Part shown: piece after piece, positions 1 through 8,439 of the stretch
Position numbering within the stretch: position 1 is the stretch's first letter
Layout of the letters: every line of letters starts with the position of its first letter
Source: a virus
Length of the DNA: 22,456 nt
IMG/VR virus record: IMGVR_UViG_3300020436_002698
Coordinates: 1-22,456 of that record
Strand: one strand, 5' to 3'
Translations under genes and position numbers: made by a program
The notes under the pieces: generated by a model
The model's database searches: none
Told to the model about the DNA's origin: nothing
The model's input: the letters and a program-made list of their open reading frames with translations, nothing else

Positions 1-390
1 AGTGTTAGTGTCAGTTTAAGTAAAGCACTAGGAATGGGTAGTCAAAGAATTGGAATACGTTATACCCATACTCCACCCCTTGGACCAATAAAAATAATGA
101 ATGATTTTAATTATGCTAATGTTAGTGATATGTGGATAGGTATGGGAGCTATGAAACATTTTGGCGTAGATTTTTGGTGGAATAATTATGAAAATTTATA
201 TGAAAAAGTTTGTAAAGATTTTAATCTAATTGAATGTGATAGTATACATATAGGTATGTTAGATGAAGGAAGACATGGCATAAATCCTTATGGAATTAGA
301 ACACCTTTAAGATTTTTAATTGATGGTATTTTTGATGATAGAGGAACAGATAAGAGTTTGAATAAAATTGAAATTGAGGAAAGAAAATGA
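1..390 (+). CDS. Unidentified protein, C-terminal part (5'-truncated by window edge)
   Basis: The frame is open from base 1. Its first in-window ATG is at 34, but sense codons continue upstream to the edge, so this is most likely the C-terminal 129 residues of a longer protein. I do not recognise a family. It is rich in Gly, Asp and aromatic residues (for example a DFWWNNYENLY stretch). It has no obvious membrane segment and ends in a charged tail (KIEIEERK). Its TGA overlaps the ATG of the PP-loop gene by 4 bases (ATGA, 387-390), so it is the upstream, translationally coupled member of the biosynthetic cluster and probably acts in the same pathway. If 34 were the true start it would be a 118-residue protein. 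Confidence 0.6.
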   Translation, partial: SVSVSLSKALGMGSQRIGIRYTHTPPLGPIKIMNDFNYANVSDMWIGMGAMKHFGVDFWWNNYENLYEKVCKDFNLIECDSIHIGMLDEGRHGINPYGIRTPLRFLIDGIFDDRGTDKSLNKIEIEERK

Positions 391-1133
391 ATATTAATGA
401 TATAATGTTTAATCATTTTGAAAAAGAATATGATGTAACAAACGAAAAAGTTACAGTTGGCATGAAACTTAGCGGTGGTGCTGATAGTGCTATTGTTTAT
501 TACGCATTGTGTAAAAGATATGAAAAAAATGATAATGTTAATATTGTTGTATTAAGTTTGGATACAAGTAGAAAATGTTTTTATTCTAGGTATGCTAAAA
601 GAGTAATTGATATAGTAGGAAATATGACAGGTAAATATCCTGTAGAACATATGACAAAATACATTGAACATTGGCCGGATGGTGGTGATTCTTCTCCATA
701 TAGTCTTGGCCAAAATAAATTACTTAATAAAGCAACAGAAAAATATAATGTTAAATATTGTTATTCTGGTTTGACAAAAAATCCAGACATTGATGACATG
801 ATAGAATACTTTGAAAAGAATCATGAGAAGCATGGTTTAGATTTAAAAAGAATATTAAAAGCTATAGCAGAAAGGGATTCAAATAGAGATCAAGATCTTG
901 GACTTTATGATGGATATCGACCTTTTGGAAATAGTGACAAATTAGCGGTATCCGCACAATATAGATATTATGAAAATCTTGGTATACCATTACTTAATGA
1001 GTTATTTCATAATACAGATAGTTGTGAAGAACATGATAGACATTTAGATATTGGTGAGGATGAAGATCCTGTTCATTGTGGACATTGTTGGTTTTGTGCA
1101 GAACGTTGGTATGCATTTGATAGAATTATATGA
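387..1133 (+). CDS. QueC-like PP-loop ATPase (first copy)
   Basis: This 248-residue protein belongs to the N-type ATP pyrophosphatase (PP-loop) superfamily. The signature SGGADS lies at residues 29-34, where it binds the ATP phosphates. The C-terminus carries TDSC followed by CGHCWFC and ER-W-AF, matching the four-Cys zinc site of 7-cyano-7-deazaguanine synthase (QueC). Family members adenylate a carboxylate or similar group for attack by ammonia or another nucleophile. The insert between these motifs does not look like standard QueC, and no QueD or FolE gene is in the window, so a preQ0 role is not established. A GAGGA ribosome site at 376-380 precedes the ATG. Both ends overlap neighbours by 4 bases. 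A second, divergent copy lies at 2949-3746. Confidence 0.85.
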   Translation: MNINDIMFNHFEKEYDVTNEKVTVGMKLSGGADSAIVYYALCKRYEKNDNVNIVVLSLDTSRKCFYSRYAKRVIDIVGNMTGKYPVEHMTKYIEHWPDGGDSSPYSLGQNKLLNKATEKYNVKYCYSGLTKNPDIDDMIEYFEKNHEKHGLDLKRILKAIAERDSNRDQDLGLYDGYRPFGNSDKLAVSAQYRYYENLGIPLLNELFHNTDSCEEHDRHLDIGEDEDPVHCGHCWFCAERWYAFDRII

Positions 1134-1786
1134 TAATTAATATAGACCTGGACATTCAATATCATAGAAAACAGTGTTCTGAATTGTTAAAAAATTCAAA
1201 AAAGATAAGTGGACTAAAAAATCATAATAAATTTGTTAAAGTAAAAGACCTTAAATATTTTAGATCTTTGATTGAAAATATAACAAACCAAAAAGGATTA
1301 GATTGGAATTTTGAATATTTTCATAGTGGAGAGCCCGTTGGTTTGCATTCAGATGATGATATTGTTCCGTGGGATGACAAAACATCATGTGAAATATTAC
1401 AAAGTATAATCATTCCTTTAGAATGGAATTGTAAACAACCATATACATTACTCTATGATAAAATAAATTCAATATCTCGAAAAATGATTTTTAGAAAAGG
1501 TGAAATGAGATATTCAGATAATAATGAAATTGTTGAATATAGAAAACATTGGAATTTTGATGATGAAGTTTTAAAGTACAATCCAAAGGGAACTAGATAT
1601 TACAAAGAGTATGCTGATTTAAAATTACATGAAGTATATCCTTGGAAGATCAACACAGCAATTTTGTTTGAATCGTCAAGGTGGCATAGTAGTAGTTGGT
1701 GGTTATCTGAAAATGATATCCCTGATATATCTACTGAATGGAAAAGAAGTATAATTGGATTTGGTTCGAGGGATATTCCAAAATGA
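1130..1786 (+). CDS. 2-oxoglutarate/Fe(II)-type oxygenase (copy A)
   Basis: This 218-residue soluble protein has the signature of the 2-oxoglutarate/Fe(II) dioxygenase (double-stranded beta-helix) fold. An HxD iron-binding pair sits at H73-S-D75 in the context GLHSDDD. The distal iron ligand is probably H186 (ESSRWHSS), and R206 (EWKRSII) is a candidate for binding the 2-oxoglutarate carboxylate. Such enzymes hydroxylate or desaturate small molecules, lipids, nucleic acids or proteins; the substrate cannot be read from sequence. It sits between a QueC-like PP-loop gene and a radical SAM gene with 4-base overlaps on both sides, which argues for one pathway. It shows little similarity to the three other oxygenases in the cluster beyond the metal site. 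Confidence 0.75.
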   Translation: MIINIDLDIQYHRKQCSELLKNSKKISGLKNHNKFVKVKDLKYFRSLIENITNQKGLDWNFEYFHSGEPVGLHSDDDIVPWDDKTSCEILQSIIIPLEWNCKQPYTLLYDKINSISRKMIFRKGEMRYSDNNEIVEYRKHWNFDDEVLKYNPKGTRYYKEYADLKLHEVYPWKINTAILFESSRWHSSSWWLSENDIPDISTEWKRSIIGFGSRDIPK

Positions 1787-2952
1787 ATTTTACGTCAATT
1801 AATCATGTTGAAGATGAAGAATTTTCTGTTGTATGGGATCTTGGAAGAAGATGTACCTACGCTTGTTCTTATTGTGGACCACATCACAGTAATAAAACAT
1901 CCCCGATGGTTAATATGGATGAGTTAAAATACACAATTGATGGGATTGTTGAATATTCAAATTTATTAAATCAATATAGAATAAAACCTAAAAATTTAAA
2001 TATTGCATACACAGGTGGGGAACCAACAATTCATCCTGCTTTTTTTGACTTTGTACGTTATACAAAAAGTAAATATCCTTTTATCACAAGTAATATCACA
2101 ACAAATGGATGTTTTAGTAAAACAAAATGTAAAGAAATAATAGAATGTGTGACAAATACAACAATTAGTTATCATACAGAAGCGACTGAAAAAGAAAAAC
2201 AAATAGTAAGAAATAATATAAAATTTATGTCAGATGTTGGATACAATTTTAGAATTAATTTAATGTTTCATAAAGATTATTTTGATGAGTGTATAATAAT
2301 TGCTGATTGGCTTGATGAAATGGGTATAAAATATACGCCTAGACCTATAGGTGATAGTGGAAATAAACAAGACATTCTAGATGGTACTGCTCATGTATAC
2401 AGTAAAGAACAACTGTCATGGTTTTCAAATTATTGGAAAAAAGGTAAAAAAACAGAAATAAAAAGTAAAACTAAAAATGAAGAATTAGCAACTAAAAAAA
2501 TAGGAAGAACTTGTTGTAATGGAAAATGTTTAAATGTTAAAATTGATAATAAATTTTTTAAACAAACTTATGTTCCAAGTACAAATTTTCAAAGTTGGAA
2601 TTGTATGATCAATTGGGATTTTTTATTTATAAACAGTGAACTTAACGGTGTGTGGCATCATCAAACTTGTCAAGTAAATTTAGATGGACATATCGGCCCA
2701 ATAGGAAAAGCAAGTGAATTTGAAAAGATTATAAGAAATTTGAAAAAAAAATTAAGTAGTGGAAAAATGCCAGTAATCAAATGTCCAAAGACTTTTTGTG
2801 GATGTGGATTATGTAGTCCTAAAGCATCACAAGAAAATGATGCAAAAAAAATATTTGAAAGTAGAACAAAATATCTTGAACCTGTATTTCAAAAAAAAGT
2901 CAAGGATATAAGTAAAGATGAAACAATATATGGAAGGTTTATTGGATTATGA
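1783..2952 (+). CDS. Radical SAM protein with Cys-rich C-terminus (first copy)
   Basis: This 389-residue radical SAM enzyme has the 4Fe-4S motif CxxxCxxC at C24, C28 and C31 (CTYACSYC). The GGEPT S-adenosylmethionine-binding motif is at residues 78-82. The C-terminal third holds many cysteines (TCCNGKC, then single Cys residues, then CPKTFCGCGLC), suggesting one or two auxiliary clusters as in SPASM or twitch-domain proteins. I chose the ATG at 1783 because it gives a 4-base ATGA overlap with the preceding oxygenase; an upstream in-frame ATG at 1738 would overlap by 49 bases and add 15 unrelated residues. The downstream PP-loop gene also overlaps by 4 bases. The family does radical chemistry such as C-C bond formation, epimerisation or thiolation; the substrate here is unknown. 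Confidence 0.88.
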   Translation: MNFTSINHVEDEEFSVVWDLGRRCTYACSYCGPHHSNKTSPMVNMDELKYTIDGIVEYSNLLNQYRIKPKNLNIAYTGGEPTIHPAFFDFVRYTKSKYPFITSNITTNGCFSKTKCKEIIECVTNTTISYHTEATEKEKQIVRNNIKFMSDVGYNFRINLMFHKDYFDECIIIADWLDEMGIKYTPRPIGDSGNKQDILDGTAHVYSKEQLSWFSNYWKKGKKTEIKSKTKNEELATKKIGRTCCNGKCLNVKIDNKFFKQTYVPSTNFQSWNCMINWDFLFINSELNGVWHHQTCQVNLDGHIGPIGKASEFEKIIRNLKKKLSSGKMPVIKCPKTFCGCGLCSPKASQENDAKKIFESRTKYLEPVFQKKVKDISKDETIYGRFIGL

Positions 2953-3746
2953 AAAACTTATATAAAAATTTAAATTTAGATAATTTTATTTTAGATGATA
3001 AGTATGGTGTAATAGTTCCAATTTGCAAAAACTGGAAAAAAATTGGAATAAATCTAAGTGGCGGAGCTGATAGTGCCATGATGACTTGGATACTTTGTCA
3101 AACAATTATAAAGTACAACTTAGATATTACAATTGATATAATTACATTCAATCGTAATTATATTTTAAAACCTTGGCAGGGTTTTTATAGTTTAAGGATC
3201 TATAATTGGTTCAAAGATCATTTCAATAAAATTATTTCTGAAAGAATAGAAACTTATGTTCCACCAGAACTTGAACATAAAAAATCACCTAATTTATTAA
3301 ATGGAAGGTCTGGTGATCAAATTATTATAGAAAGTTTTAATAAATTTTTAATATCAAGCAAAAAAATTGATGCAGTGTATAATGCTACAACTAAAAGTCC
3401 GCCAATAGAAGGGGGTATGTTAAATAGATATCGCGATCCTGAGTTGAAAGATTTAATTAACAGAAAACAAACTGAGTTCAATTCTTTTAAAGGTATAACA
3501 AAAGATCATATTATTAAAATTTATTATGATTATAACTTGCATGAACTTTTAGATTTAACTAGAAGTTGTGAGATTAATATTAAGAATTTAGACTTTGATG
3601 AATACATAGAAGGTACGTTGGTTCCTACATGCAATACAATAAAAATGATCCGGTTCAATGAATATGTTGTGAAAATGTCTGAAAATTTTAAATGTTGGTG
3701 GTGCAAAGAACGAAACTGGGCAATTAATGTTGTTAAAAATTTATAA
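2949..3746 (+). CDS. QueC-like PP-loop ATPase (second copy)
   Basis: This 265-residue PP-loop ATPase has SGGADS at residues 37-42. As in the copy at 387-1133, its C-terminus has TRSC, a further Cys (PTC) and a terminal CWWCKERNWA, recalling the zinc-binding end of QueC. The cysteine spacing is looser than in canonical QueC. The two copies share only the ATP motif and the C-terminal Cys/Arg/aromatic pattern, so they are old paralogues with probably different substrates. The start overlaps the preceding radical SAM stop by 4 bases, and a second radical SAM gene follows after 5 bases. The pairing is reminiscent of queC-queE, but this is an inference from gene order. Confidence 0.82.
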   Translation: MKNLYKNLNLDNFILDDKYGVIVPICKNWKKIGINLSGGADSAMMTWILCQTIIKYNLDITIDIITFNRNYILKPWQGFYSLRIYNWFKDHFNKIISERIETYVPPELEHKKSPNLLNGRSGDQIIIESFNKFLISSKKIDAVYNATTKSPPIEGGMLNRYRDPELKDLINRKQTEFNSFKGITKDHIIKIYYDYNLHELLDLTRSCEINIKNLDFDEYIEGTLVPTCNTIKMIRFNEYVVKMSENFKCWWCKERNWAINVVKNL

Positions 3747-3751
3747 ACAAA

Positions 3752-4780
3752 ATGGACTTCACAAAAATACCTTTTGAAGATATTCAACTTGTGGGAACAA
3801 AAACTATGCTTCATCAAGATACATTTACAGTATCTTGGTTACTTGGCAGATTTTGTAATTATAAATGCACATATTGTTGGCCTTATGCTAGATCTGATAA
3901 AAAAGATCATAGACCAACAGAACTATGTTTTGAGACAATTGATGAAATAAAACAACAAGCAAGAAAACAAGGATTTAATTCTTTTAATTGGTCTTTGTCT
4001 GGTGGTGAACCTACTTTTCATCCTGGGTATTTGGACATATTAAAATATCTTGCAGATGATAATGATAATTGTAAGAGACAGAGAATTCACATGACTTCAA
4101 ACTGTTCCAGAAAAATAAAATGGTTTGAGACATATGTTAAACATGCAAAACAATTTGATAGAGCATCAATTACAGCTTCTGCACATTTTGAACATTTGAA
4201 TACTCAAGAGAAAGTTGAAGATTTTGCTGATAAGTTGGTTTATCTGCAAAAAATGGGAATAAGAATTACTATCAATATGGTCATGGTTCCTGAAAGATTT
4301 TGGCAATTAGCGGATCATGTTTTATATTTTAAAGAGCGTGGATTGCACACAACACTAAAACCTCAATCCAATTCAACCGCTACAAAAGTAGTAGAGGGAT
4401 ATACAAAAGATCAATTAGATATATTGCATAATGATTCAAAAACATCAACAATGGAAATAGAGTTAATTGATTCAAAAGGAGAAATACATGAAATGGATCA
4501 AGCAGAGCGTTTTAATGCTTTTGAGTTTAATAACTTTAAAGGGTGGATTTGTTCGTCGGGCTATCGTAGTATCATTATACGCGAGCCTTGCGGGAGCATT
4601 AAGCGGTCATATTCTTGCACAGATTTACCTTTAGGCAACATAGAAACAGGTTTTAAATTATTCGATAGTCCACAACCTTGTTTGTCAGATGCTTGTGTAA
4701 GTTCAGCTGATAGCAAAATACCTAAACGTAAACCTGGAGTTAAATTGCCATTATGGCCTGGAGATAAAACATATGTCTGA
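3752..4780 (+). CDS. Radical SAM protein (second copy)
   Basis: This 342-residue radical SAM enzyme has the cluster-binding motif at C35, C39 and C42 (CNYKCTYC) and GGEPTFHP beginning at residue 84. Further cysteines lie in the C-terminal third (near WICSSGY, EPCGSIK, YSCTD, QPCLSDAC) and could bind an auxiliary cluster. Its N-terminal layout (a VSWLLGRFC stretch before the cluster motif) resembles the other radical SAM protein (VVWDLGRRC), so the two are probably paralogues. It follows a QueC-like PP-loop gene by 5 bases, and its stop overlaps the start of the next oxygenase by 8 bases. The 4550-4640 part uses more GC-rich codons than its surroundings, which may only reflect local constraint. 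Confidence 0.87.
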   Translation: MDFTKIPFEDIQLVGTKTMLHQDTFTVSWLLGRFCNYKCTYCWPYARSDKKDHRPTELCFETIDEIKQQARKQGFNSFNWSLSGGEPTFHPGYLDILKYLADDNDNCKRQRIHMTSNCSRKIKWFETYVKHAKQFDRASITASAHFEHLNTQEKVEDFADKLVYLQKMGIRITINMVMVPERFWQLADHVLYFKERGLHTTLKPQSNSTATKVVEGYTKDQLDILHNDSKTSTMEIELIDSKGEIHEMDQAERFNAFEFNNFKGWICSSGYRSIIIREPCGSIKRSYSCTDLPLGNIETGFKLFDSPQPCLSDACVSSADSKIPKRKPGVKLPLWPGDKTYV

Positions 4781-5402
4781 TTTTAATTTATATAATATTA
4801 CATTAGCATATGGTGATCAAATAAAATTAGATTTATATCAAAACAGTTCAATTGTATCTAAGTTGGAACAATTTGATAATGATTGGGTAAAATATAATCC
4901 TAGAAAAAACATAAATCGATGGGGATTAAGTGTAACCAATTTGAATGGTAAATTTGGTTCTGGACCTGATTTAGATAGTCTATATGAATATAATAAAGAA
5001 AATAAAACCAGTTATAATGAGATGGATTTCAATATACCAACACCAGCGTATAATATAGTATCTAAATATTGTGATCCTTTTAAAGAATGGTTATTTAGAA
5101 CACATTTTATTAAATTAAAACCCGGAGGTTTTTTTCCAGACCATGTTGACAATATTGGACCAAATATAAATAGCTTTAGATTGATTGTTCCAATTGAAAC
5201 ATTGAATTCTCTTGATGATGGATATTTTATATATGATGAAAAAATATTGCAATGGAGATATAATCAACTTTATTTTTTAAATACTTGTAAACGTCATACA
5301 GTTTTTAATGCTAATTCAGATAAAGATTCAATCTTTTTGGTTATGAATCTTAAATTAACAAAAGAATCTGTTTGTAAAGTTACTAATTTAATAATACCAT
5401 GA
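4773..5402 (+). CDS. 2-oxoglutarate/Fe(II) oxygenase, aspartyl/asparaginyl hydroxylase-like (copy B)
   Basis: This 209-residue protein has HxD at H124-V-D126 in the context PGGFFPDHVD, followed by a FRLIVPI strand. A distal histidine, H175, lies in NTCKRHTVFNA. The pattern PGG-x-x-x-x-HxD followed by R-x-I-V-P is typical of the aspartyl/asparaginyl beta-hydroxylase-like branch of 2-oxoglutarate oxygenases, which is common in marine T4-like phages. The substrate is unknown. The start overlaps the radical SAM stop by 8 bases and the stop overlaps the desaturase start by 4 bases, so it belongs to the same transcription and translation unit. Confidence 0.8.
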   Translation: MSDFNLYNITLAYGDQIKLDLYQNSSIVSKLEQFDNDWVKYNPRKNINRWGLSVTNLNGKFGSGPDLDSLYEYNKENKTSYNEMDFNIPTPAYNIVSKYCDPFKEWLFRTHFIKLKPGGFFPDHVDNIGPNINSFRLIVPIETLNSLDDGYFIYDEKILQWRYNQLYFLNTCKRHTVFNANSDKDSIFLVMNLKLTKESVCKVTNLIIP

Positions 5403-6154
5403 ATAAAAATTTAAATAAATATGGATTATTTGCATTTCAAATATTTTCATATATTTGTTTTATATACTCATTATCTATCCTAAATTTAAATCATTATTTA
5501 ATTTCTTTTTTGGTTTATTTTATTATTTTTGGATTGGGAATTGTAATAGGTTATCACAGATTATTAAGCCATAAATCATTTAAAACATCGTATGAAAAAA
5601 TATTAAGTATACTAGGTTGTTTAGCTTTTCAAGGAAGTCCTTTAGTGTGGGTTTGTTTGCATAGGGAACATCACGCATACACAGATACAAAAAAAGATCC
5701 ACATTCACCAGTTAATGGATTTTGGAAAAGTTTTTTTACTAGTTCAATATCTGAAACAAATCCAAGATTGATAAGAGATATGTTAAAAAATAAATTTCAT
5801 TTATTTTTGTATAAATATTATTTTGTTTTAATGAGTGTTTATATTTTATTGATGTCATTATTAGGAATTGAAATGTTTTTAACATTGTGTGTCATTCCTA
5901 TATGTTTCTCTTGGATAGGTGTAAATTTGGTAAATTCTGTTTGTCATTCTTATGGATATAAAAATTATAAAATAAAAAATGAAAGTACTAATAATACTAT
6001 AGTTGCTTTATTAACATTTGGTGAAGGTTATCACAACAACCATCATCATCAACCATCAAATTACAACTTTGCAAAAAAATGGTTTGAATTTGATTTATCA
6101 GCTTTAATTATAAAATGTTTAAGTATATCGCCCAATCCCTCAAAGGGTCTTTAA
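5399..6154 (+). CDS. Membrane fatty-acid (acyl-lipid/acyl-CoA type) desaturase, copy A
   Basis: This 251-residue integral membrane di-iron desaturase has three histidine boxes: H53-x4-H58 (HRLLSH), H88-x2-HH (HREHH, residues 88-92) and H212-x2-HH (HNNHH, residues 212-216). The boxes and the hydrophobic stretches around residues 12-50 and 140-185 match the stearoyl-CoA/delta-9 acyl-lipid desaturase family, although it is shorter than bacterial members (usually about 270-320). It would sit in the host inner membrane and introduce a double bond into acyl chains, changing fluidity or supplying a modified lipid. Lipid desaturases are known in cyanophages. The start overlaps the previous oxygenase by 4 bases; the stop lies 40 bases inside the next small ORF. 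Confidence 0.9.
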   Translation: MNKNLNKYGLFAFQIFSYICFIYSLSILNLNHYLISFLVYFIIFGLGIVIGYHRLLSHKSFKTSYEKILSILGCLAFQGSPLVWVCLHREHHAYTDTKKDPHSPVNGFWKSFFTSSISETNPRLIRDMLKNKFHLFLYKYYFVLMSVYILLMSLLGIEMFLTLCVIPICFSWIGVNLVNSVCHSYGYKNYKIKNESTNNTIVALLTFGEGYHNNHHHQPSNYNFAKKWFEFDLSALIIKCLSISPNPSKGL

Positions 6155-6423
6155 GAGTACTATCAGTAAATCCTTTATCATACTACAATAAATATATTAA
6201 AGATCAACAAGTTCCTGAAATTTATAAAAATTTTGAATATATTGAATTTGACAGTCCATTAAAGTATAATGAGATTGATAGTAAATGTCCATTTATTTTA
6301 TATAACAAAGTTTGGATAATTGAATTGAAGGTTAGTGATTTGTCTAATCAAGAAAAAGAAATATATAATCTTCATAAAAAAGTTAAACATAAAAAAATGC
6401 CTTGGTGGAAAAATGAAATATAA
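6115..6423 (+). CDS. Small unidentified protein, 102 aa
   Basis: I do not recognise this protein. It is 102 residues, Lys- and Tyr-rich, soluble, and ends in a basic patch and a Trp pair (KKMPWWKNEI). The only ATG that opens the frame is at 6115, giving a 40-base overlap with the desaturase and no clear ribosome-binding site; this makes it less certain than its neighbours. In its favour, the interval from the desaturase stop to the next start would otherwise be an unusually long 258-base gap in this compact cluster. Its stop also overlaps the next gene's ATG by 11 bases. Confidence 0.6.
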   Translation: MFKYIAQSLKGSLRVLSVNPLSYYNKYIKDQQVPEIYKNFEYIEFDSPLKYNEIDSKCPFILYNKVWIIELKVSDLSNQEKEIYNLHKKVKHKKMPWWKNEI

Positions 6424-7312
6424 ATTAGGAAAAACAAAAAGACATTTTCCATTTGTTCTAAGATACAAACTTAAAAATTTTGATTATCTTCAAAGAACAT
6501 GCTTAGATATTATATCTAAAGTTGATGAAACTTTCATGTCACAATTTAATGATGCTGAAAAAATAATTAGAGATGAAGAATTTTTTAAAGAAAAAAATGA
6601 TAAATATGGATCATCTTTTTGTTATCCAAATAATAATGGAAAAGAAGCATATTTAGAAGAAACAAAAAAATATGATTCTGACAGTAAGTTTCAACTAAAT
6701 GGTGTTGATGGAACAAATTTTGTTAAAAGTAATCAAGCGATTTACGGAAACTATTCAGTTGTAGCTTTTCAAGAAATAAATGATGAATTAGTTGAACTTT
6801 CTAAGAACATTGAATATAATGAAAATTCCACTCCTTTTCAAAGACAGAGAGGAATGATTACATTAAAGCCACCATACTATCACCCCAAGTATGATGAAAG
6901 ATCATATACTAAATTTACTCCATTTGCTTCTAATGATGTCAAAAATTTTTTGTCAAATTTTAGTCCATATAAAGAACAATCATGTAGAAGTTCTTTGGTC
7001 AAATTGAATCCTGGTATGTATTTAAGTCCTCATTGGGATATGGGTCCTGAATTTTGTTCAAGATTTCAAATACCAATTGTTGCGAATAAAAATATGGAAA
7101 TGGGATTTAGAAAAAACAAAAATCATCAATGGAATGTATATAAGTTTGAAGAAGGATATGCATATTTTGTAAATACAGGGTATGAACATTATGCTAGAAA
7201 TGATGATGATAATACAAGATATCAAGTTAGGGTTTGTGTAATTGGACAAAAACTACTTAATAATTTTGAAAAAATTGATTGTAATTATTTAAAAAATGAG
7301 TGGAATGAGTGA
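6413..7312 (+). CDS. 2-oxoglutarate/Fe(II) oxygenase (copy C, long N-terminus)
   Basis: This 299-residue protein has its oxygenase signature in the C-terminal third. HxD is at H207-W-D209 (LSPHWDMG), the probable distal ligand is H259 (GYEHYARN), and R269 (TRYQVRV) probably holds 2-oxoglutarate. The first 140 residues are mostly hydrophilic and have no motif I can name. I chose ATG 6413 (MKYKLGK) because it follows a GGTGG-like ribosome site and avoids a Lys/Ile-rich 26-residue extension from 6335 that runs through the preceding gene. The gene lies between a desaturase block and an SDR gene, in a continuous run of overlapping genes. Substrate unknown. Confidence 0.78.
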   Translation: MKYKLGKTKRHFPFVLRYKLKNFDYLQRTCLDIISKVDETFMSQFNDAEKIIRDEEFFKEKNDKYGSSFCYPNNNGKEAYLEETKKYDSDSKFQLNGVDGTNFVKSNQAIYGNYSVVAFQEINDELVELSKNIEYNENSTPFQRQRGMITLKPPYYHPKYDERSYTKFTPFASNDVKNFLSNFSPYKEQSCRSSLVKLNPGMYLSPHWDMGPEFCSRFQIPIVANKNMEMGFRKNKNHQWNVYKFEEGYAYFVNTGYEHYARNDDDNTRYQVRVCVIGQKLLNNFEKIDCNYLKNEWNE

Positions 7313-7844
7313 TGTTATAATTACAGGGCATACATCAGGTATAGGTAAATCATTATATAATTTTTTCACTCCAGGTTGTATTGGTCTTAGTCGCTCGACT
7401 GGATTTGATATTACAAAAGATGATTTCAATTGGCATGGTGATGTTTTTATAAACAATGCAATCAATTTAAAATCATATGAGGGTATGTTTGGTCAAGTTA
7501 GAATGTTTTGGCAAGCTTGGAAGTTGTGGAGAAAATTTACAGATAGAACTATTGTCAACATTGGATCAATATCTATAGATTATCCAACTTCTCCTACATA
7601 TTTGCAAATGATGTATGCTTCTTCAAAATCTGCATTAGCAAATGCTTCTAAAAGTTGTCAGTATATTGAAAATGGTCCAAGGGTAATTCATGTAAAATTA
7701 GGAGCAGTTGATACACCTTTAATTAAAAATTATAATATGCCTAAAATGCCAGTTGAAGAAATAACTGATGCAATACTTGATGCTCTTGATAATAGATATT
7801 GTTTTGAAATAGATCTTAGTCCCAGAGGATTTAGGAATGATTGA
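7305..7844 (+). CDS. Short-chain dehydrogenase/reductase (SDR)
   Basis: This 179-residue Rossmann-fold oxidoreductase has the nucleotide-binding TGxxxGIG motif (TGHTSGIG) within residues 7-14, INNA at residues 49-52, a catalytic Ser near residue 88 (NIGSIS) and the Y104-x3-K108 pair (YASSK). It is much shorter than the usual 240-260 residues, because the loops after the cofactor domain and the C-terminal substrate lid are trimmed; this is common for phage SDRs. The substrate could be a sugar, lipid or small alcohol/ketone. I preferred ATG 7305 over 7296 because a GAG/GGA ribosome-like stretch lies just upstream of it; both overlap the end of the previous oxygenase. Confidence 0.82.
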   Translation: MSDVIITGHTSGIGKSLYNFFTPGCIGLSRSTGFDITKDDFNWHGDVFINNAINLKSYEGMFGQVRMFWQAWKLWRKFTDRTIVNIGSISIDYPTSPTYLQMMYASSKSALANASKSCQYIENGPRVIHVKLGAVDTPLIKNYNMPKMPVEEITDAILDALDNRYCFEIDLSPRGFRND

Positions 7845-8439
7845 AGTTATAAATTATGATCCTAAGCACCATGAAGATTTACTAGAAGAATTTTTTCAAT
7901 TGCCTGGATTACCTGAAAGAAATAGTAATAAAAAATTTTTACACTATGATAAATTGATGGATGATGGAGTATTACTATTAGTTAAATATAAAAATAAAGT
8001 CAAAGGTATGGAGTGTTGTTTATTTAATACTGAAGATGACGGAACATATTGGGCAAAGTTTCCTTGGAGAACATTGCATCATAAAATGCCTTATTTTCCA
8101 AGATATCATTATGAACAAAAAATTTATGATGAAATTGCAAAAAGAAAAATAACTAAGATAGCAACATTTTATAATGTGGGAACTGATTATAATAAAAGAA
8201 TAAATCGTACAATAAGATACACACAAAAATACCAAAAAAATTATGTAGATAAGTTATCAGATGTTAGTAAACTTTATTTACCATATTGGAAGAAATATCA
8301 TAAACAAGTATTTGAATCCTATACATGGTCAGTACCAGTTTATTGTAATTTAATAGATGGTAAATGGTTTTTAAAAAGAGAAGAAAAGGAAATAAATGAT
8401 GAACATCAAATTAATTTCAAACCTCATACCTTTTACTGA
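7837..8439 (+). CDS. Unidentified protein, possibly GNAT-like
   Basis: This 200-residue soluble protein cannot be assigned confidently. The N-terminus (a short beta strand, a helix around residues 10-20, then LLLVKYKNKVKGMECC around residues 45-60) is weakly reminiscent of the first strands of GCN5-related N-acetyltransferases, but I do not see a clear acetyl-CoA-binding Q/R-x-x-G-x-G/A motif. The C-terminal half is rich in Tyr, Lys and Trp. A TTAGGA ribosome-like site precedes the ATG. The start overlaps the SDR stop by 8 bases and the end overlaps the second desaturase by 44 bases, so it is embedded in the biosynthetic operon. Confidence 0.7.
   Translation: MIEVINYDPKHHEDLLEEFFQLPGLPERNSNKKFLHYDKLMDDGVLLLVKYKNKVKGMECCLFNTEDDGTYWAKFPWRTLHHKMPYFPRYHYEQKIYDEIAKRKITKIATFYNVGTDYNKRINRTIRYTQKYQKNYVDKLSDVSKLYLPYWKKYHKQVFESYTWSVPVYCNLIDGKWFLKREEKEINDEHQINFKPHTFY

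Noticed and set aside
387-4780. A complete queuosine/archaeosine (preQ0) pathway
   Set aside because: QueC-like and radical SAM proteins are present, but no FolE, QueD or transglycosylase is seen, and both radical SAM proteins are larger than typical QueE with extra cysteines.
5810-5817. TATAAATA on the plus strand
   Set aside because: A perfect late-promoter octamer, but it lies inside the first desaturase gene far from any gene start; expected by chance in such AT-rich DNA.
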